A stretch of 64,000 bases of DNA from an uncultured Bacilli bacterium (GTDB taxonomy: Bacteria; Bacillota_I; Bacilli_A; RF39; UBA660). The stretch lies in the NCBI GenBank assembly GCA_944332475.1, contig CALVKA010000003.1, positions 62,001 through 126,000 of the forward strand. The letters are read 5' to 3'. The position numbers and the translations under genes are program-made. Below, piece after piece: positions 7,358-16,137 of this stretch (positions within the stretch are counted from its first letter, which is position 1; each line of letters starts with the position of its first letter). The notes under the pieces are model-generated. The model was not told the origin of the DNA, did not search any database, and saw only the letters and a program-made list of their open reading frames with translations.

Positions 7358-8638
7358 TGATTCTAGGGAGTCTATATTAATTTTTATATAGTTTCTGACA
7401 TAAGAGGAATCCTCTTCATATTTTGTCTTATCTTCTTCTATGTTGTTTTGGAATGTTGTAAACTCTGTTTCTAGAGCTTCTTTTTGGTTTAGTGTTTTGC
7501 TCTCTTCTTCTGTTAGTGTTCCTGCTTGTTGTTTTTGCCTTAAATCTTCTAGTTCTTGCGTTGTTTCTAATAGATTCAGCGTCCCACGTTTTTCGTTGAT
7601 TTCATATTTTGCGATATAAGTTTCTTCCTTGGTAGGATTACTTGTCTCTAGTAATATTGTTTGTTCTTTTCCCATGTTGCAACCAATAAAATTAATAGCT
7701 AATTTTTCTTTTGTATAACTATTGTATATTGATTGAACATATAATTTACAAAGTTTTCTTTTTTCTTGGTATACGGTATCTACTGTTTCTTCTTTTGGTG
7801 TTGTTGTAATATCTGGTAATATGGCAATATAGATAATATACATTGTAATTACAAAGATGATACAAATAACAATAGCTAGTAAAGGGTTCGTTCCTCCTTT
7901 TTTTCGACATAGTTTAATAAACTCTTCTGCGTTTAAACGATACTTTTTGTTTTTTATTTTCTTGGCTTTTTTTGTTACATGTTTTACATACCAACTATTG
8001 AATTTTATTCCTAGTAGTATTGATGTTACTATGATAAATGCAATTAAAATAATGATTGCGGTAGTAGTATATTTTGACATTATTGCTAAAACAATTATAA
8101 TGATAATCTCTAGAATTGCAGGTAAATAGGTTTTTCGATAGATTAGATATATCCAATTAAAGAAAAATGCAGGTATAGAAAAACCTCTTTTTGACATTTT
8201 GACATAGTTTTTTCCGATGTATGCCATTCTTCTTTGTTCAGCTGGTGTTGCGTTTGAATTTAATATTTCTTTATCGCTCATTACTTTTTTTGAAGTTTTA
8301 TTTACCAAAAATAAGATTATGGCTAATATGGTGGCAGGAATGATTAAAATTAAACTTCCTATTCCTAAGGTATTAAAAATAGTAGTAAGCCGTTCTTTTT
8401 CTTCTGTTATTTTTATGATTGTAATGATTCTTCCAGTAAGAATAAAGATGATTCCTAATATTAAAAATAATACTGGGATTTGCCATTTGAATTTTCTTTT
8501 TTGTTTCATTTCTTCTTTTGGGTTGTTTTCTGTTTCTTTTCCTTCTTGTGCATCTATATCATCAACAAAGGCTCCACAATTCATACAAACTCTATCTTGG
8601 TCTTGTAAGGGTGCACCACAGTTTGGACAATGTCTCAT
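7355..8638 (-). CDS. Zinc-ribbon, DUF2628-like membrane protein with extracytoplasmic C-terminus
   Basis: 427 residues. It starts with a zinc ribbon (CPNCG ... CMNCG, residues 4-25) and an acidic linker. Two helices follow, then a KRGFSIPAFFFNWIYLIYRK segment, the hallmark of DUF2628-type membrane proteins, with three or four more helices. After the last helix (about 265-285) is a 145-residue Glu/Lys/Thr-rich domain predicted outside. Function unknown; the layout suggests a sensor or scaffold. GTG at 8650 gives a longer frame, but GGTGAG lies 5 bases before ATG at 8638, so that start is used. Two other zinc-ribbon membrane proteins occur in this window. Confidence 0.68.
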   Translation of the reverse strand: MRHCPNCGAPLQDQDRVCMNCGAFVDDIDAQEGKETENNPKEEMKQKRKFKWQIPVLFLILGIIFILTGRIITIIKITEEKERLTTIFNTLGIGSLILIIPATILAIILFLVNKTSKKVMSDKEILNSNATPAEQRRMAYIGKNYVKMSKRGFSIPAFFFNWIYLIYRKTYLPAILEIIIIIVLAIMSKYTTTAIIILIAFIIVTSILLGIKFNSWYVKHVTKKAKKIKNKKYRLNAEEFIKLCRKKGGTNPLLAIVICIIFVITMYIIYIAILPDITTTPKEETVDTVYQEKRKLCKLYVQSIYNSYTKEKLAINFIGCNMGKEQTILLETSNPTKEETYIAKYEINEKRGTLNLLETTQELEDLRQKQQAGTLTEEESKTLNQKEALETEFTTFQNNIEEDKTKYEEDSSYVRNYIKINIDSLES

Positions 8639-8723
8639 TTTTCTCACCACTACTTTCTACTTTTAGTATATCATTATTTTTTGTTTTCTACTGATTTGTT
8701 AAAAGAATTTTACAACTTTTTAC

Positions 8724-8756
8724 AAGAAAAGCTATAACCATGTTGTTATAGCTTTA
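8724..8756 (-). terminator. Terminator of the Cna-B surface protein gene
   Basis: Perfect 11-bp stem AAAGCTATAAC (8728-8738) with 8744-8754, followed on the minus strand by TTTTC. Confidence 0.85.
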
Positions 8757-10196
8757 TTCGTGTTTCTTATTTTTTATCATAACTCCTAAAATTAGGATAC
8801 CAATAATCAGTACAACAAATCCTATTAGAGGTATATATCCTGAGGTCATACTAGTATCTGGAACACTTACTAATGGGACATTTTCTAATACTACACTTGC
8901 TTCTCTGTTTTGTATGATTTGAACTTGTTGTTCTATGACTGTTGCTTCATAGTTAGGTGGCGTTACTGTTTGACGTATTGTATAATTTCCAGCTGGTAAT
9001 ACTATGTTAATTTCATCTTCTGTTGTTGTTTGACGGTAAACGATATCTCCTTGTTCATTATAAATGGTTATTTCTGCTCCTGGTAAGTATTCTCTGGTTG
9101 AAGAATTTATTACTTTGATATTTACATTTCCACCTGCTACTTCGTAATTTGTTTCTAGTGGTACAAATATATTTTCATCTTCATAATCACCATGACAATT
9201 CACAAATACTCCTGGATATGCATAATTTCTATAATCCCAAACTTGTTGTATTGGCATGTATGTAAATGTCTGCTGATCTCTAGTAATCCCTTGAATTGTA
9301 AATTTAAATTGAATTTTTCCGTTTTTTACTTCGGAAAATGGAATACGTAATTTAAATCCTTCCATATTTTTAAAATCTGTTCTTTCATTTCCATTTTCAT
9401 CTACAACGGTAATAGGAGAGTCTACCACCACTTTATAATTAGTAAATCCTATGGCATAGTCTTCTACACTGGTAGGAGTAATTAAGTTTGTTTCAATATA
9501 GCTATTTGTTACTTGTAATTTTATTTTACTAGTATCGATTGGATTTAAATATAGTTCTGGGTCTGTAGTATTTTGTCCTTCTTCTGTTTCTATCCATTCT
9601 AAATAATTTTGAATATTCTCTAGTGTATTTAGTACAATTTTTCCTTTTTCTGATTCCTTAATCGCTCTTTTTTCTAACGCAGATAATAAGTTATCATAAA
9701 TATAAAAACCATCACTATCATATTTTTCGTTAGAGTCAGACTCGATAGCTACCTCTTCCCCATCTATATAATTATAATTGTCCTCATAACCAGCATACAT
9801 GTCTAGGAGCCACCAAAGTATTAACTGGCGGTAATAGCGATTTTGATATTCATCTGTACTAACATCTGGAATTAATTTCATTAAGTCTTCTGTTAAATTT
9901 TCGACTTTAGAAAAGTCAGAATACACATTACTATTTCTATGAAGTAACAAACCAACATTATCATATAATGTTCCATCTTCTTCCGTTGTATATACTTCCT
10001 TTGGCAACGTAATGGTTTCATAATCTGTCTTTATCAGTGTTAGGGTCTCGTCCGATACGGATAGTTTTACATTCGTAGGACAGGATGGATTCCCTATTGG
10101 CAAACTGTAGCTTGCTTTGTAAGTTAATAATGTTACAGCAACTACTAATAATAAAATAGATATTACAACTACTCCATATTTTTTCTTTCTTTTCAT
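8754..10196 (-). CDS. Cell-surface protein with Cna-B/SpaA-type domain and sortase-like C-terminal anchor
   Basis: 480 residues. There is an N-terminal signal peptide (about 8-28) and a large acidic extracellular region. A Cna-B/SpaA-like beta domain lies at about 350-440: VNIKVINSSTREYLPGAEIT, then LPAGNYTIRQTVTPPNYE. The C-terminus has VPDTS, a hydrophobic helix and the positive tail KNKKHE. This is the architecture of sortase-anchored surface proteins, but VPDTS deviates from LPxTG in its first and last positions. No sortase gene is in the window. If sorting fails, the protein would simply stay membrane-anchored. Role inferred: adhesion or surface structure. A stand-alone gene with its own terminator. 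Confidence 0.75.
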   Translation of the reverse strand: MKRKKKYGVVVISILLLVVAVTLLTYKASYSLPIGNPSCPTNVKLSVSDETLTLIKTDYETITLPKEVYTTEEDGTLYDNVGLLLHRNSNVYSDFSKVENLTEDLMKLIPDVSTDEYQNRYYRQLILWWLLDMYAGYEDNYNYIDGEEVAIESDSNEKYDSDGFYIYDNLLSALEKRAIKESEKGKIVLNTLENIQNYLEWIETEEGQNTTDPELYLNPIDTSKIKLQVTNSYIETNLITPTSVEDYAIGFTNYKVVVDSPITVVDENGNERTDFKNMEGFKLRIPFSEVKNGKIQFKFTIQGITRDQQTFTYMPIQQVWDYRNYAYPGVFVNCHGDYEDENIFVPLETNYEVAGGNVNIKVINSSTREYLPGAEITIYNEQGDIVYRQTTTEDEINIVLPAGNYTIRQTVTPPNYEATVIEQQVQIIQNREASVVLENVPLVSVPDTSMTSGYIPLIGFVVLIIGILILGVMIKNKKHE

Positions 10197-10311
10197 ATTA
10201 TCCCTACCTTATTTTTTTATATTATATCGTGCTTTTTGTATATTGCCAATTTACACATATGTACCTTTGTTTACATTTCTACTTTGCGTTATTTTACTTT
10301 TTATTTTTTAC

Positions 10312-10350
10312 CTTTTAAAAAGACTAAATTATTTTATAACTTTAGTCTTT
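10312..10350 (-). terminator. Terminator of the nudix-galE unit
   Basis: AAAGACTAAA (near 10318-10328) pairs with TTTAGTCTTT (10341-10350) across a loop, followed on the minus strand by a T run. Confidence 0.75.
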
Positions 10351-11352
10351 CTTATTTTTTAAAATGAAGTTGTAGGCATCTTTACACATATCTTCTATTC
10401 CTAAAGAAGCTTCCCATCCTAATTCATCTTTGGCTTTTGTTGGATCAGCGAAGCATTCTGCAATATCTCCAGATCTGCGATTGGTAATTTTATAATTTAC
10501 TTTTACATGATTTACTTTTTCAAAAGCATTCACAATATCTAATACACTATAACCAATTCCAGTTCCTAGATTATAAATGTATAGGCCTTGACTTTCTTTT
10601 TCTAATTTTTCTAGTGCTTTAATATGTCCTTTAGCTAGGTCTACTACATGAATGTAGTCTCTTACTCCTGTACCATCTTTGGTTGGATAGTCATTTCCAA
10701 AAATAGATAGACATTCTAATTCTTTACTTGCTACTTTTGCAATATATGGCATTAAATTGGCTGGGATGCCGTTTGGCTCTTCCCCGATTAGTCCACTTGG
10801 ATGAGCACCTATTGGATTGAAGTATCTTAGAATAGCGATGTCCCAGGTGTTATCTGATTTATATAAGTCTTTTAAAATTTGTTCTACAAATAATTTAGAA
10901 GTTCCATATGGATTTGTGGTACCTCCTGTTTTGTCGGTCTCTTTAATGGGTACTTTCTCTGGGTCACCATAGACGGTTGCACTTGATGAAAAGACTAGTT
11001 TTTTGACATGATGTTTTGTCATTACTTTTAATAATACTAATACCGTTGATACATTATTCATATAGTATTCTATTGGTTTTTGAACAGATTCTCCTACAGC
11101 TTTATAGGCAGCAAAATCTATTACTGCATCTATTTTTTCTGTTGTAAAAATATTATTTAGTAATTGTTCATCCATCATATCTCCTAAATAGAATTTAACT
11201 TCTTTTCCTGTGATTTCTTTTATCTTTTCTTTTACTTCTTCTTTGGAGTTAGATAAGTTATCTAATACTACTACTTCATAACCTTCTTGTAGTAGCTCTA
11301 CGCAAGTATGACTACCAATATAGCCTAGACCACCTGTTACTAATATTTTCAT
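10342..11352 (-). CDS. galE: UDP-glucose 4-epimerase
   Basis: 336 residues, the usual GalE length. NAD-binding Rossmann motif GGLGYIGSH at residues 7-15, the SSSATVYG strand, catalytic NPYGTSK (YxxxK), and RYFNPIGAHPSGLIGE and GTGVRDYIHVVDLAKGH blocks. It interconverts UDP-glucose and UDP-galactose in the cytosol, for the Leloir pathway or surface polysaccharides. No galK or galT is adjacent, so a role in envelope sugars is as likely as galactose use. Only 1 base separates it from the upstream Nudix gene, so the two form an operon. Confidence 0.95.
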   Translation of the reverse strand: MKILVTGGLGYIGSHTCVELLQEGYEVVVLDNLSNSKEEVKEKIKEITGKEVKFYLGDMMDEQLLNNIFTTEKIDAVIDFAAYKAVGESVQKPIEYYMNNVSTVLVLLKVMTKHHVKKLVFSSSATVYGDPEKVPIKETDKTGGTTNPYGTSKLFVEQILKDLYKSDNTWDIAILRYFNPIGAHPSGLIGEEPNGIPANLMPYIAKVASKELECLSIFGNDYPTKDGTGVRDYIHVVDLAKGHIKALEKLEKESQGLYIYNLGTGIGYSVLDIVNAFEKVNHVKVNYKITNRRSGDIAECFADPTKAKDELGWEASLGIEDMCKDAYNFILKNKKD

Positions 11353-11353
11353 T

Positions 11354-11875
11354 CTAGTTCCTCCTCATATGTTTTTCTTTATATTCTTGCATTACTACTA
11401 GCATCTCTTTTCCAATGACGGTTTCAATAGAATGGTTTAACATACTTTCTCGTAGAAATTGTTCCATATCTTTGATTGGAATATAGAACAAATTGAAGTC
11501 GGTTGATCTTTCTAGGTCAGATAGACTCATTTCTTCTACTTTTGGTCCTTCATTACTACGAACGATATAATAATACATCTTGTTGCATCTTGTTTTTCCT
11601 GTATCTAAGTAGTTGCTATAATACTCTTCTATTACCATAAATGGCCCTGTTTCTATTGTACTGTCAATCCCTGTTTCTTCTTTTATTTCCCTTTTTAAAC
11701 TTTCTTCTAAAGATTCATGATCTCTCCAATGACCACCTGGGAATTGATAAGTATAATTATTATGAACCACCAATAATTCTTGTTTTTCATTTACCATTAA
11801 AGCTTTTACTCTAATGACTGTGTCATCTATATCCTTAATATCTAAATTATCTTCATTAATAATTACTCTTTTCAT
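11354..11875 (-). CDS. Nudix hydrolase
   Basis: 173 residues with a complete Nudix box, GGHWRDHESLEESLKREIKE followed by ETGI (about 68-90), which fits Gx5Ex7REUxEExGU. Such enzymes cleave nucleoside diphosphates linked to another moiety, using Mg2+ bound by the glutamates. The substrate is not predictable from sequence. It directly precedes galE with 1 base between, which suggests a nucleotide-sugar or housekeeping link, though this may be incidental. The C-terminal lysine/arginine tail is short. Confidence 0.9.
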   Translation of the reverse strand: MKRVIINEDNLDIKDIDDTVIRVKALMVNEKQELLVVHNNYTYQFPGGHWRDHESLEESLKREIKEETGIDSTIETGPFMVIEEYYSNYLDTGKTRCNKMYYYIVRSNEGPKVEEMSLSDLERSTDFNLFYIPIKDMEQFLRESMLNHSIETVIGKEMLVVMQEYKEKHMRRN

Positions 11876-11887
11876 ATTTTCCCCTTT

Positions 11888-12931
11888 CTAATTGTATACA
11901 TATCTTTCCCAGTATTCTGTCGTTGTTGGTGATACTGTTTGAAAGACTGCGTCTATTTGTTCACACATGTATTTTGCTTTTTTCCAAATTGTCGTGCCGG
12001 TTATGAGACAACTGGCTTCTGATGTTGCCATCATATATTCAAAAGTAGAAGCTCTATCTTCATATTCATCTGTTTGTGCATAACTGTTGACAAAAGAAGC
12101 ATAGGCATTATTTCCTGTAGTATAAGATAAGGAGTCGTTGACGTTTCCATAACTAAATCCTGATGGGTTTAATGTGTTCCAGGTAGTATAATTGGCACCT
12201 CTTGTATACATGTATTTTTCTACATAATGATATAGTTCATGGTGTAAGCTTTCTGTGAAACTGTAGTCTGTTGCGAGTGAGATTACTACATTTTTTGTTG
12301 TTGAATCCGTAATTCCTGTGACATTTGCTTGTGAATATCTTTTTAATAAATAGATTGTCAAATTATAACCACCTTGTTTTGTCTCATTTATAAAACCAGA
12401 AGGATATAATGACAAATTATAATTTAAGGCACTTAGTACTTCGTTTATACGATTCGTATCTGATAACATGATGCTAGATAGTCCTCCTACAGAATATCCA
12501 TTGGTTTCTGCTCCATATTTTACCGTAATCCCATAGGTGTTTTGAATGTTGTTTCTTAGGGTGTTATTGGTATCCTCTATTGATGGTGTATTATTATCAG
12601 GCTGTGATGGTTGATAACTCGGTGTTTGTGATGTTGTGCCGCCGGAGTTTGATGGGGCAGATTGTGCTGGTGGGGTGGTATTTTCCGTTGTTGATTCTGT
12701 ACTGCTTTCTGGAGAAGTTCCTTCTGGTGTTGTTTCCACATCATCAATCGAGATATCATCCGTTGTTGTAATATTGATACCTTCCGTATTTGTGGTCCCT
12801 ACTACATGAGTATTTGTGACTGGATTTATCAGTGAATGATTTTCTAAGTTTAATCCGATTCCAGCTATAATCAATACAAAGGAGAAGGCGATTAAGACTT
12901 CTGCTAATCTGATGCGTGATTTCCTTGTCAT
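11888..12931 (-). CDS. Secreted or anchored zincin-type metallopeptidase-like protein
   Basis: 347 residues. N-terminal signal anchor (about 8-27), then a Thr/Ser/Pro/Gln-rich linker to about 125. The globular domain contains HHELYHYVE (HExxH zinc motif, about 231-237) and, about 60 residues later, YEDRASTFEYMM with a Glu suited as third zinc ligand. These are hallmarks of gluzincin-type extracellular peptidases. No close family is recognised. It probably acts on cell-surface or environmental protein. It ends 12 bases before the Nudix gene and may share its transcript. Confidence 0.65.
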   Translation of the reverse strand: MTRKSRIRLAEVLIAFSFVLIIAGIGLNLENHSLINPVTNTHVVGTTNTEGINITTTDDISIDDVETTPEGTSPESSTESTTENTTPPAQSAPSNSGGTTSQTPSYQPSQPDNNTPSIEDTNNTLRNNIQNTYGITVKYGAETNGYSVGGLSSIMLSDTNRINEVLSALNYNLSLYPSGFINETKQGGYNLTIYLLKRYSQANVTGITDSTTKNVVISLATDYSFTESLHHELYHYVEKYMYTRGANYTTWNTLNPSGFSYGNVNDSLSYTTGNNAYASFVNSYAQTDEYEDRASTFEYMMATSEASCLITGTTIWKKAKYMCEQIDAVFQTVSPTTTEYWERYVYN

Positions 12932-12975
12932 ATAGCGCCTCCTACTCTTCTATCTAATTGTAACAAATTTAATCA

Positions 12976-13003
12976 TAAAAAAAAAGACCTATTACAGTCT
13001 TAT
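12976..13003 (-). terminator. Terminator of the DUF1292-linked gene set
   Basis: AAGAC (12984-12988) pairs with GTCTT (12997-13001), followed on the minus strand by nine T. The stem is short but the T run is long. Confidence 0.65.
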
Positions 13004-13545
13004 TTCAAAAAATTTGGTGCTAACATTCCTAGAATTATAGCTCCTAATATTAAGATACTGAAGATGAAAGCTAGTGCGTTACCAGTACCTCTTTGGTCAA
13101 TTTTTTCTTGAGAGATACCACTTGGTTTATTGCTTGCTGTTTGTCCTACCGCCTCAGAAATTCTTGTTGTTTCTTTCTCTTGTAAACCATGAATGTTACA
13201 CATATCATTATGTTCACTAATAATTTTAAGACTAACTTTTTCTTCTTTGTATGGAGAAATTTGATTAATTACTATTTTATTGTCTTTTGTAAATTGGTTT
13301 AAAAATGGCTCTAATAGTTCTTGAATTACTAATTCTAGATTTGAAAAAGTTTCTTCTTCTAGCTCTTCTTTAGAGCCATCTATTTCATATTTTGTTGCTT
13401 TGGCATGACAATAATTTGCATCAATATCAAATTCAAATATAATGGAGTTTTCTGGAGTTGATTGTTTTAAAAAATTATTAATTTTATCTAAATATTGTTG
13501 TGGGGTACTAGTATCTTGTATTTCTAATTTTTCAACTTCATCCAT
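13000..13545 (-). CDS. Tail-anchored membrane protein, function unknown
   Basis: 181 residues, soluble and acidic for about 150 residues, then one C-terminal helix ALAFIFSILILGAIILGMLA and a very short tail. That is a tail-anchored layout with the main domain in the cytosol. The segment includes FEFDIDANYCHAKATKYEID, which looks like a beta sheet domain. No family recognised. It is the last of three closely spaced genes (15011 to 13000) with a Glu/Pro-rich protein and a DUF1292 protein; gaps of 12-14 bases indicate one operon. Confidence 0.55.
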   Translation of the reverse strand: MDEVEKLEIQDTSTPQQYLDKINNFLKQSTPENSIIFEFDIDANYCHAKATKYEIDGSKEELEEETFSNLELVIQELLEPFLNQFTKDNKIVINQISPYKEEKVSLKIISEHNDMCNIHGLQEKETTRISEAVGQTASNKPSGISQEKIDQRGTGNALAFIFSILILGAIILGMLAPNFLK

Positions 13546-13559
13546 TATGTTTCACTTCC

Positions 13560-14720
13560 TTATTGATATTCTTTATTTAAAGCTTTGATTTGATCATATA
13601 ACTCTTGTGCTTTGTCTAATTCTCCTTCGTTATAATAGATATTTGCTTTTACTGTTAAATCTTCAATTTGTCTTTCAATATTATCCGGTAATTCTTTTGG
13701 AGTTTGTTCTGGTTTAGGAATTGGCTCTGTTGTTTCTGTTGGGCCCTGGAACAGACCTTTACTTATTAATAATTGTTCCTGATATAATCTTGATTTTCTT
13801 AGGTTTTCCAATTGATTAGGTCTAACCATTATGGCCTTGGATAAATTTTTTGTCATCTTTTGGAATCTCTTAACGGTTGAGTCCTTCGAATTATCAATAG
13901 GACTTGAAATAGAAGATGTTATGGTAACTTCTGGATCTTCTTTTGTTGCTTGCTGGGCTACCTCTTCTACTTTTTCCTCTTTATTAGGTTCTTGCTCCGT
14001 TACTATTTCCTGTATTACTGGTTCATTAGAAGGTTCAGGCACTTCTTCCTTTGAATCTGGTTGTGACATTGTTGTTAATTTTGGTTCGGCTGGAGATTCC
14101 GTTGGTGTTTTTACTATTGGTTCCACTATAGGAGATGGTGTCTTTTCTTCCTGTACTTTAGGTTCTTCTTTTTTCTCCACTACTTCTTTTGGTGGTTCTA
14201 CTACTGGTTCTTTTTCTACTGTTACTACTGATTGTGGCTTTATAGGATCCTCGTCTACTACCTTTTCTTCTTGTACCTTAGGCTCTTCTTCCTTTTTTTC
14301 TACTATTTCTTTTGGGGGCTCTGCTGGAGTTTGTTTTTCTATTGTTACTACTGGTTGTGGTTTTATAGAAGTTCTTTCTTCTTCTACTTTTTCTTCTACT
14401 ACTTCTTCTTTTGGTGCTTGTGGCGGTTGTTTTTTTTGTTGTTCTTGAATAGAATTCGCCATTGGGATACCTTCTGTTTTTTCCGTTATATCATCTAGTT
14501 GCTGTAGCTGGTGCTCGAACTCATCTGTTAACTCTACTATTTTATCACTAATAGATGTTAGTGATGTTATTAGTTCTTTTTGCTTTTCTTCTTCTATTGT
14601 ACGTTTTTTTATTTCTAATTTTTTTCTTGTTATTTCTGTTACAACATCATAGGCAATAGCTTTCATCTGCATTGATGCTAATCGATACTCATTATTTTCA
14701 AATTCAAAACTATCATCCAC
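13560..14720 (-). CDS. Low-complexity Pro/Glu/Lys-rich protein with C-terminal TPR-like helices
   Basis: 386 residues. A helical N-terminus (1-85, coiled-coil-like) leads to a long disordered region (about 90-275). That region has degenerate repeats of a PPKEVVEKKEEPKVQEEK type alternating with IKPQPVVTIEK. The C-terminus has a helical TPR-like pair ending NIYYNEGELDKAQELYDQIK. Function unknown; the layout suggests a spacer or scaffold linking a coiled coil to a TPR module. No signal peptide is seen. Between a DUF1292 gene and a tail-anchored protein gene in one operon. The repeat-rich DNA also opens false frames on the plus strand. Confidence 0.6.
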   Translation of the reverse strand: MDDSFEFENNEYRLASMQMKAIAYDVVTEITRKKLEIKKRTIEEEKQKELITSLTSISDKIVELTDEFEHQLQQLDDITEKTEGIPMANSIQEQQKKQPPQAPKEEVVEEKVEEERTSIKPQPVVTIEKQTPAEPPKEIVEKKEEEPKVQEEKVVDEDPIKPQSVVTVEKEPVVEPPKEVVEKKEEPKVQEEKTPSPIVEPIVKTPTESPAEPKLTTMSQPDSKEEVPEPSNEPVIQEIVTEQEPNKEEKVEEVAQQATKEDPEVTITSSISSPIDNSKDSTVKRFQKMTKNLSKAIMVRPNQLENLRKSRLYQEQLLISKGLFQGPTETTEPIPKPEQTPKELPDNIERQIEDLTVKANIYYNEGELDKAQELYDQIKALNKEYQ

Positions 14721-14732
14721 TAGCTATCACCC

Positions 14733-15011
14733 CTAACTTTCCTTAGGTTGCGTATTTGCGATTGCTTTTAGTAAGTGTTGAACATCTATCCACTCTACGT
14801 CATCTGTAATTTCTTCCAAACGAAAGTTGTTTCCATCTGGTATGATTTTAGCAATATAAATAACTTGATTCCCTGTTTCTTCTTGTACTTCACCTTTTGT
14901 GTATACAACATATTGCCTTTTGTCATCATCAGAATTCAAATATGTTACTACCTCAATATCAGATGACAATCCATCGATGTCAATCAATTCTGCCATTTCT
15001 TTTTTATCCAT
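14733..15011 (-). CDS. DUF1292-family small protein
   Basis: 92 residues, close to the usual DUF1292 (YrzB-like) length. The family pattern is visible: VVTYLNSDDDKRQYVVYTKG, a VIYIAKIIPDGNNFRLEEI strand pair and TDDVEWIDVQHLL. The family is widespread in Bacillota and its biochemical role is not established. First gene of the 15011-13000 operon. SD AGAGAGG precedes ATG. Confidence 0.7.
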   Translation of the reverse strand: MDKKEMAELIDIDGLSSDIEVVTYLNSDDDKRQYVVYTKGEVQEETGNQVIYIAKIIPDGNNFRLEEITDDVEWIDVQHLLKAIANTQPKES

Positions 15012-15069
15012 AGCGCAACCTCTCTATTCTATTTTTATTATACACGACTTTTTCAGTTAAGTAAATAAT

Positions 15070-16137
15070 TTAAATAAATAATATCACTAGTATGGTAGCT
15101 ATCATTATACTGATTTGTACACCTTGCTTTCCATGTTCGGAAAGTTTTTTCCAAGGAATATGACAAATAAGTAATATGATAATATAAGGAATTATATAAG
15201 CAACTAAATAACCTATGTGAATTAATATGTTCATGATGATGGATATATCATTCGTTTCTAATAAAGTGGATACGATTGTATTGTAAATAGGAGATGCTGT
15301 TAGACCAATTGCTATTGCTAATAATAGTAGGATTATTTTTTGTAATGGCTTCGGTATTTTTATTTTTTGTAAACTTTCTATTGCTAGCAATGCAGAAATT
15401 ATAATAATGATAATTCTAGCAATCCATTTTATCGCTTCTATTTCTATTTTGGCTGTTAAAATGCTGGTAATCCCTATTAGTAATAGGCCTATTGGTAATA
15501 GGATTAATTTATCTTTTTTCTCTTTTTGTAGACTGATAGCAGCAGTATAGGTGATGATGAGCCATAAAACCGGTAATGAAAAACTGGCTAATAAACCTAA
15601 TATCGGAATTGCCGTCATTAAATCAAAGTTTTTGAAATTAATTTCTCCTATGATTGGTAAATTTAAAGTTGTATTTTCATCTAGCTTTTTTTCTTGTATT
15701 ACAAATTCTTCGTCTGGAATTTCTGCTGTCTGTTCGTAGGTACCATCTTTAATTTCTTGAACAATATCGTGATGCGTATTCTCACTATAATAAGATACTG
15801 TTCTTCTTAATTCCTGTTCTGTTGAAGTAGAAAAACCGGTAATAATCGTTTGGCCAATAATTGTTACGGGAACTCCTGTAAAACTTTTTTCTGTTTTTGT
15901 TGCAATTTGGTTTAGTAATTGCTGGTTTTCTTCGTTATGCCATACTTCGTATTTAACGATTTCTAGATTAGGAAATTCTTCTTGTAATGTTTTAAAATAT
16001 TCTTGTTCTGCCGCACAATGGGGACACCCATCTCCCCAGAATAGATATAAGGTAACTTTTTCTTCTGCTGTTGTGTTGGGTATGAATAGAAAAAGCATTA
16101 CGAATACTAATAAAATATACTTAATCTTTTTTAACAT
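15070..16137 (-). CDS. Secreted thioredoxin-like CPHC domain fused to a polytopic membrane domain
   Basis: 355 residues. Signal peptide (1-24), then a thioredoxin/glutaredoxin-like domain with active site GDGCPHC (Cys38, Cys41) and the cis-proline region GVPVTIIG. From about residue 170 there are six helices resembling the electron-transferring membrane part of DsbD/CcdA proteins. Likely role: moving disulfide redox equivalents across the membrane or oxidising or reducing exported proteins. It starts 17 bases inside the end of a cysteine desulfurase gene, so translation is coupled. No cytochrome c maturation genes are nearby. Confidence 0.72.
   Translation of the reverse strand: MLKKIKYILLVFVMLFLFIPNTTAEEKVTLYLFWGDGCPHCAAEQEYFKTLQEEFPNLEIVKYEVWHNEENQQLLNQIATKTEKSFTGVPVTIIGQTIITGFSTSTEQELRRTVSYYSENTHHDIVQEIKDGTYEQTAEIPDEEFVIQEKKLDENTTLNLPIIGEINFKNFDLMTAIPILGLLASFSLPVLWLIITYTAAISLQKEKKDKLILLPIGLLLIGITSILTAKIEIEAIKWIARIIIIIISALLAIESLQKIKIPKPLQKIILLLLAIAIGLTASPIYNTIVSTLLETNDISIIMNILIHIGYLVAYIIPYIIILLICHIPWKKLSEHGKQGVQISIMIATILVILFI

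Noticed and set aside
13831-14448. 205-residue plus-strand Ser/Gly-rich frame
   Set aside because: Antisense of the Pro/Glu/Lys repeats; repetitive composition keeps it open by chance. The minus-strand gene is in a tight operon.
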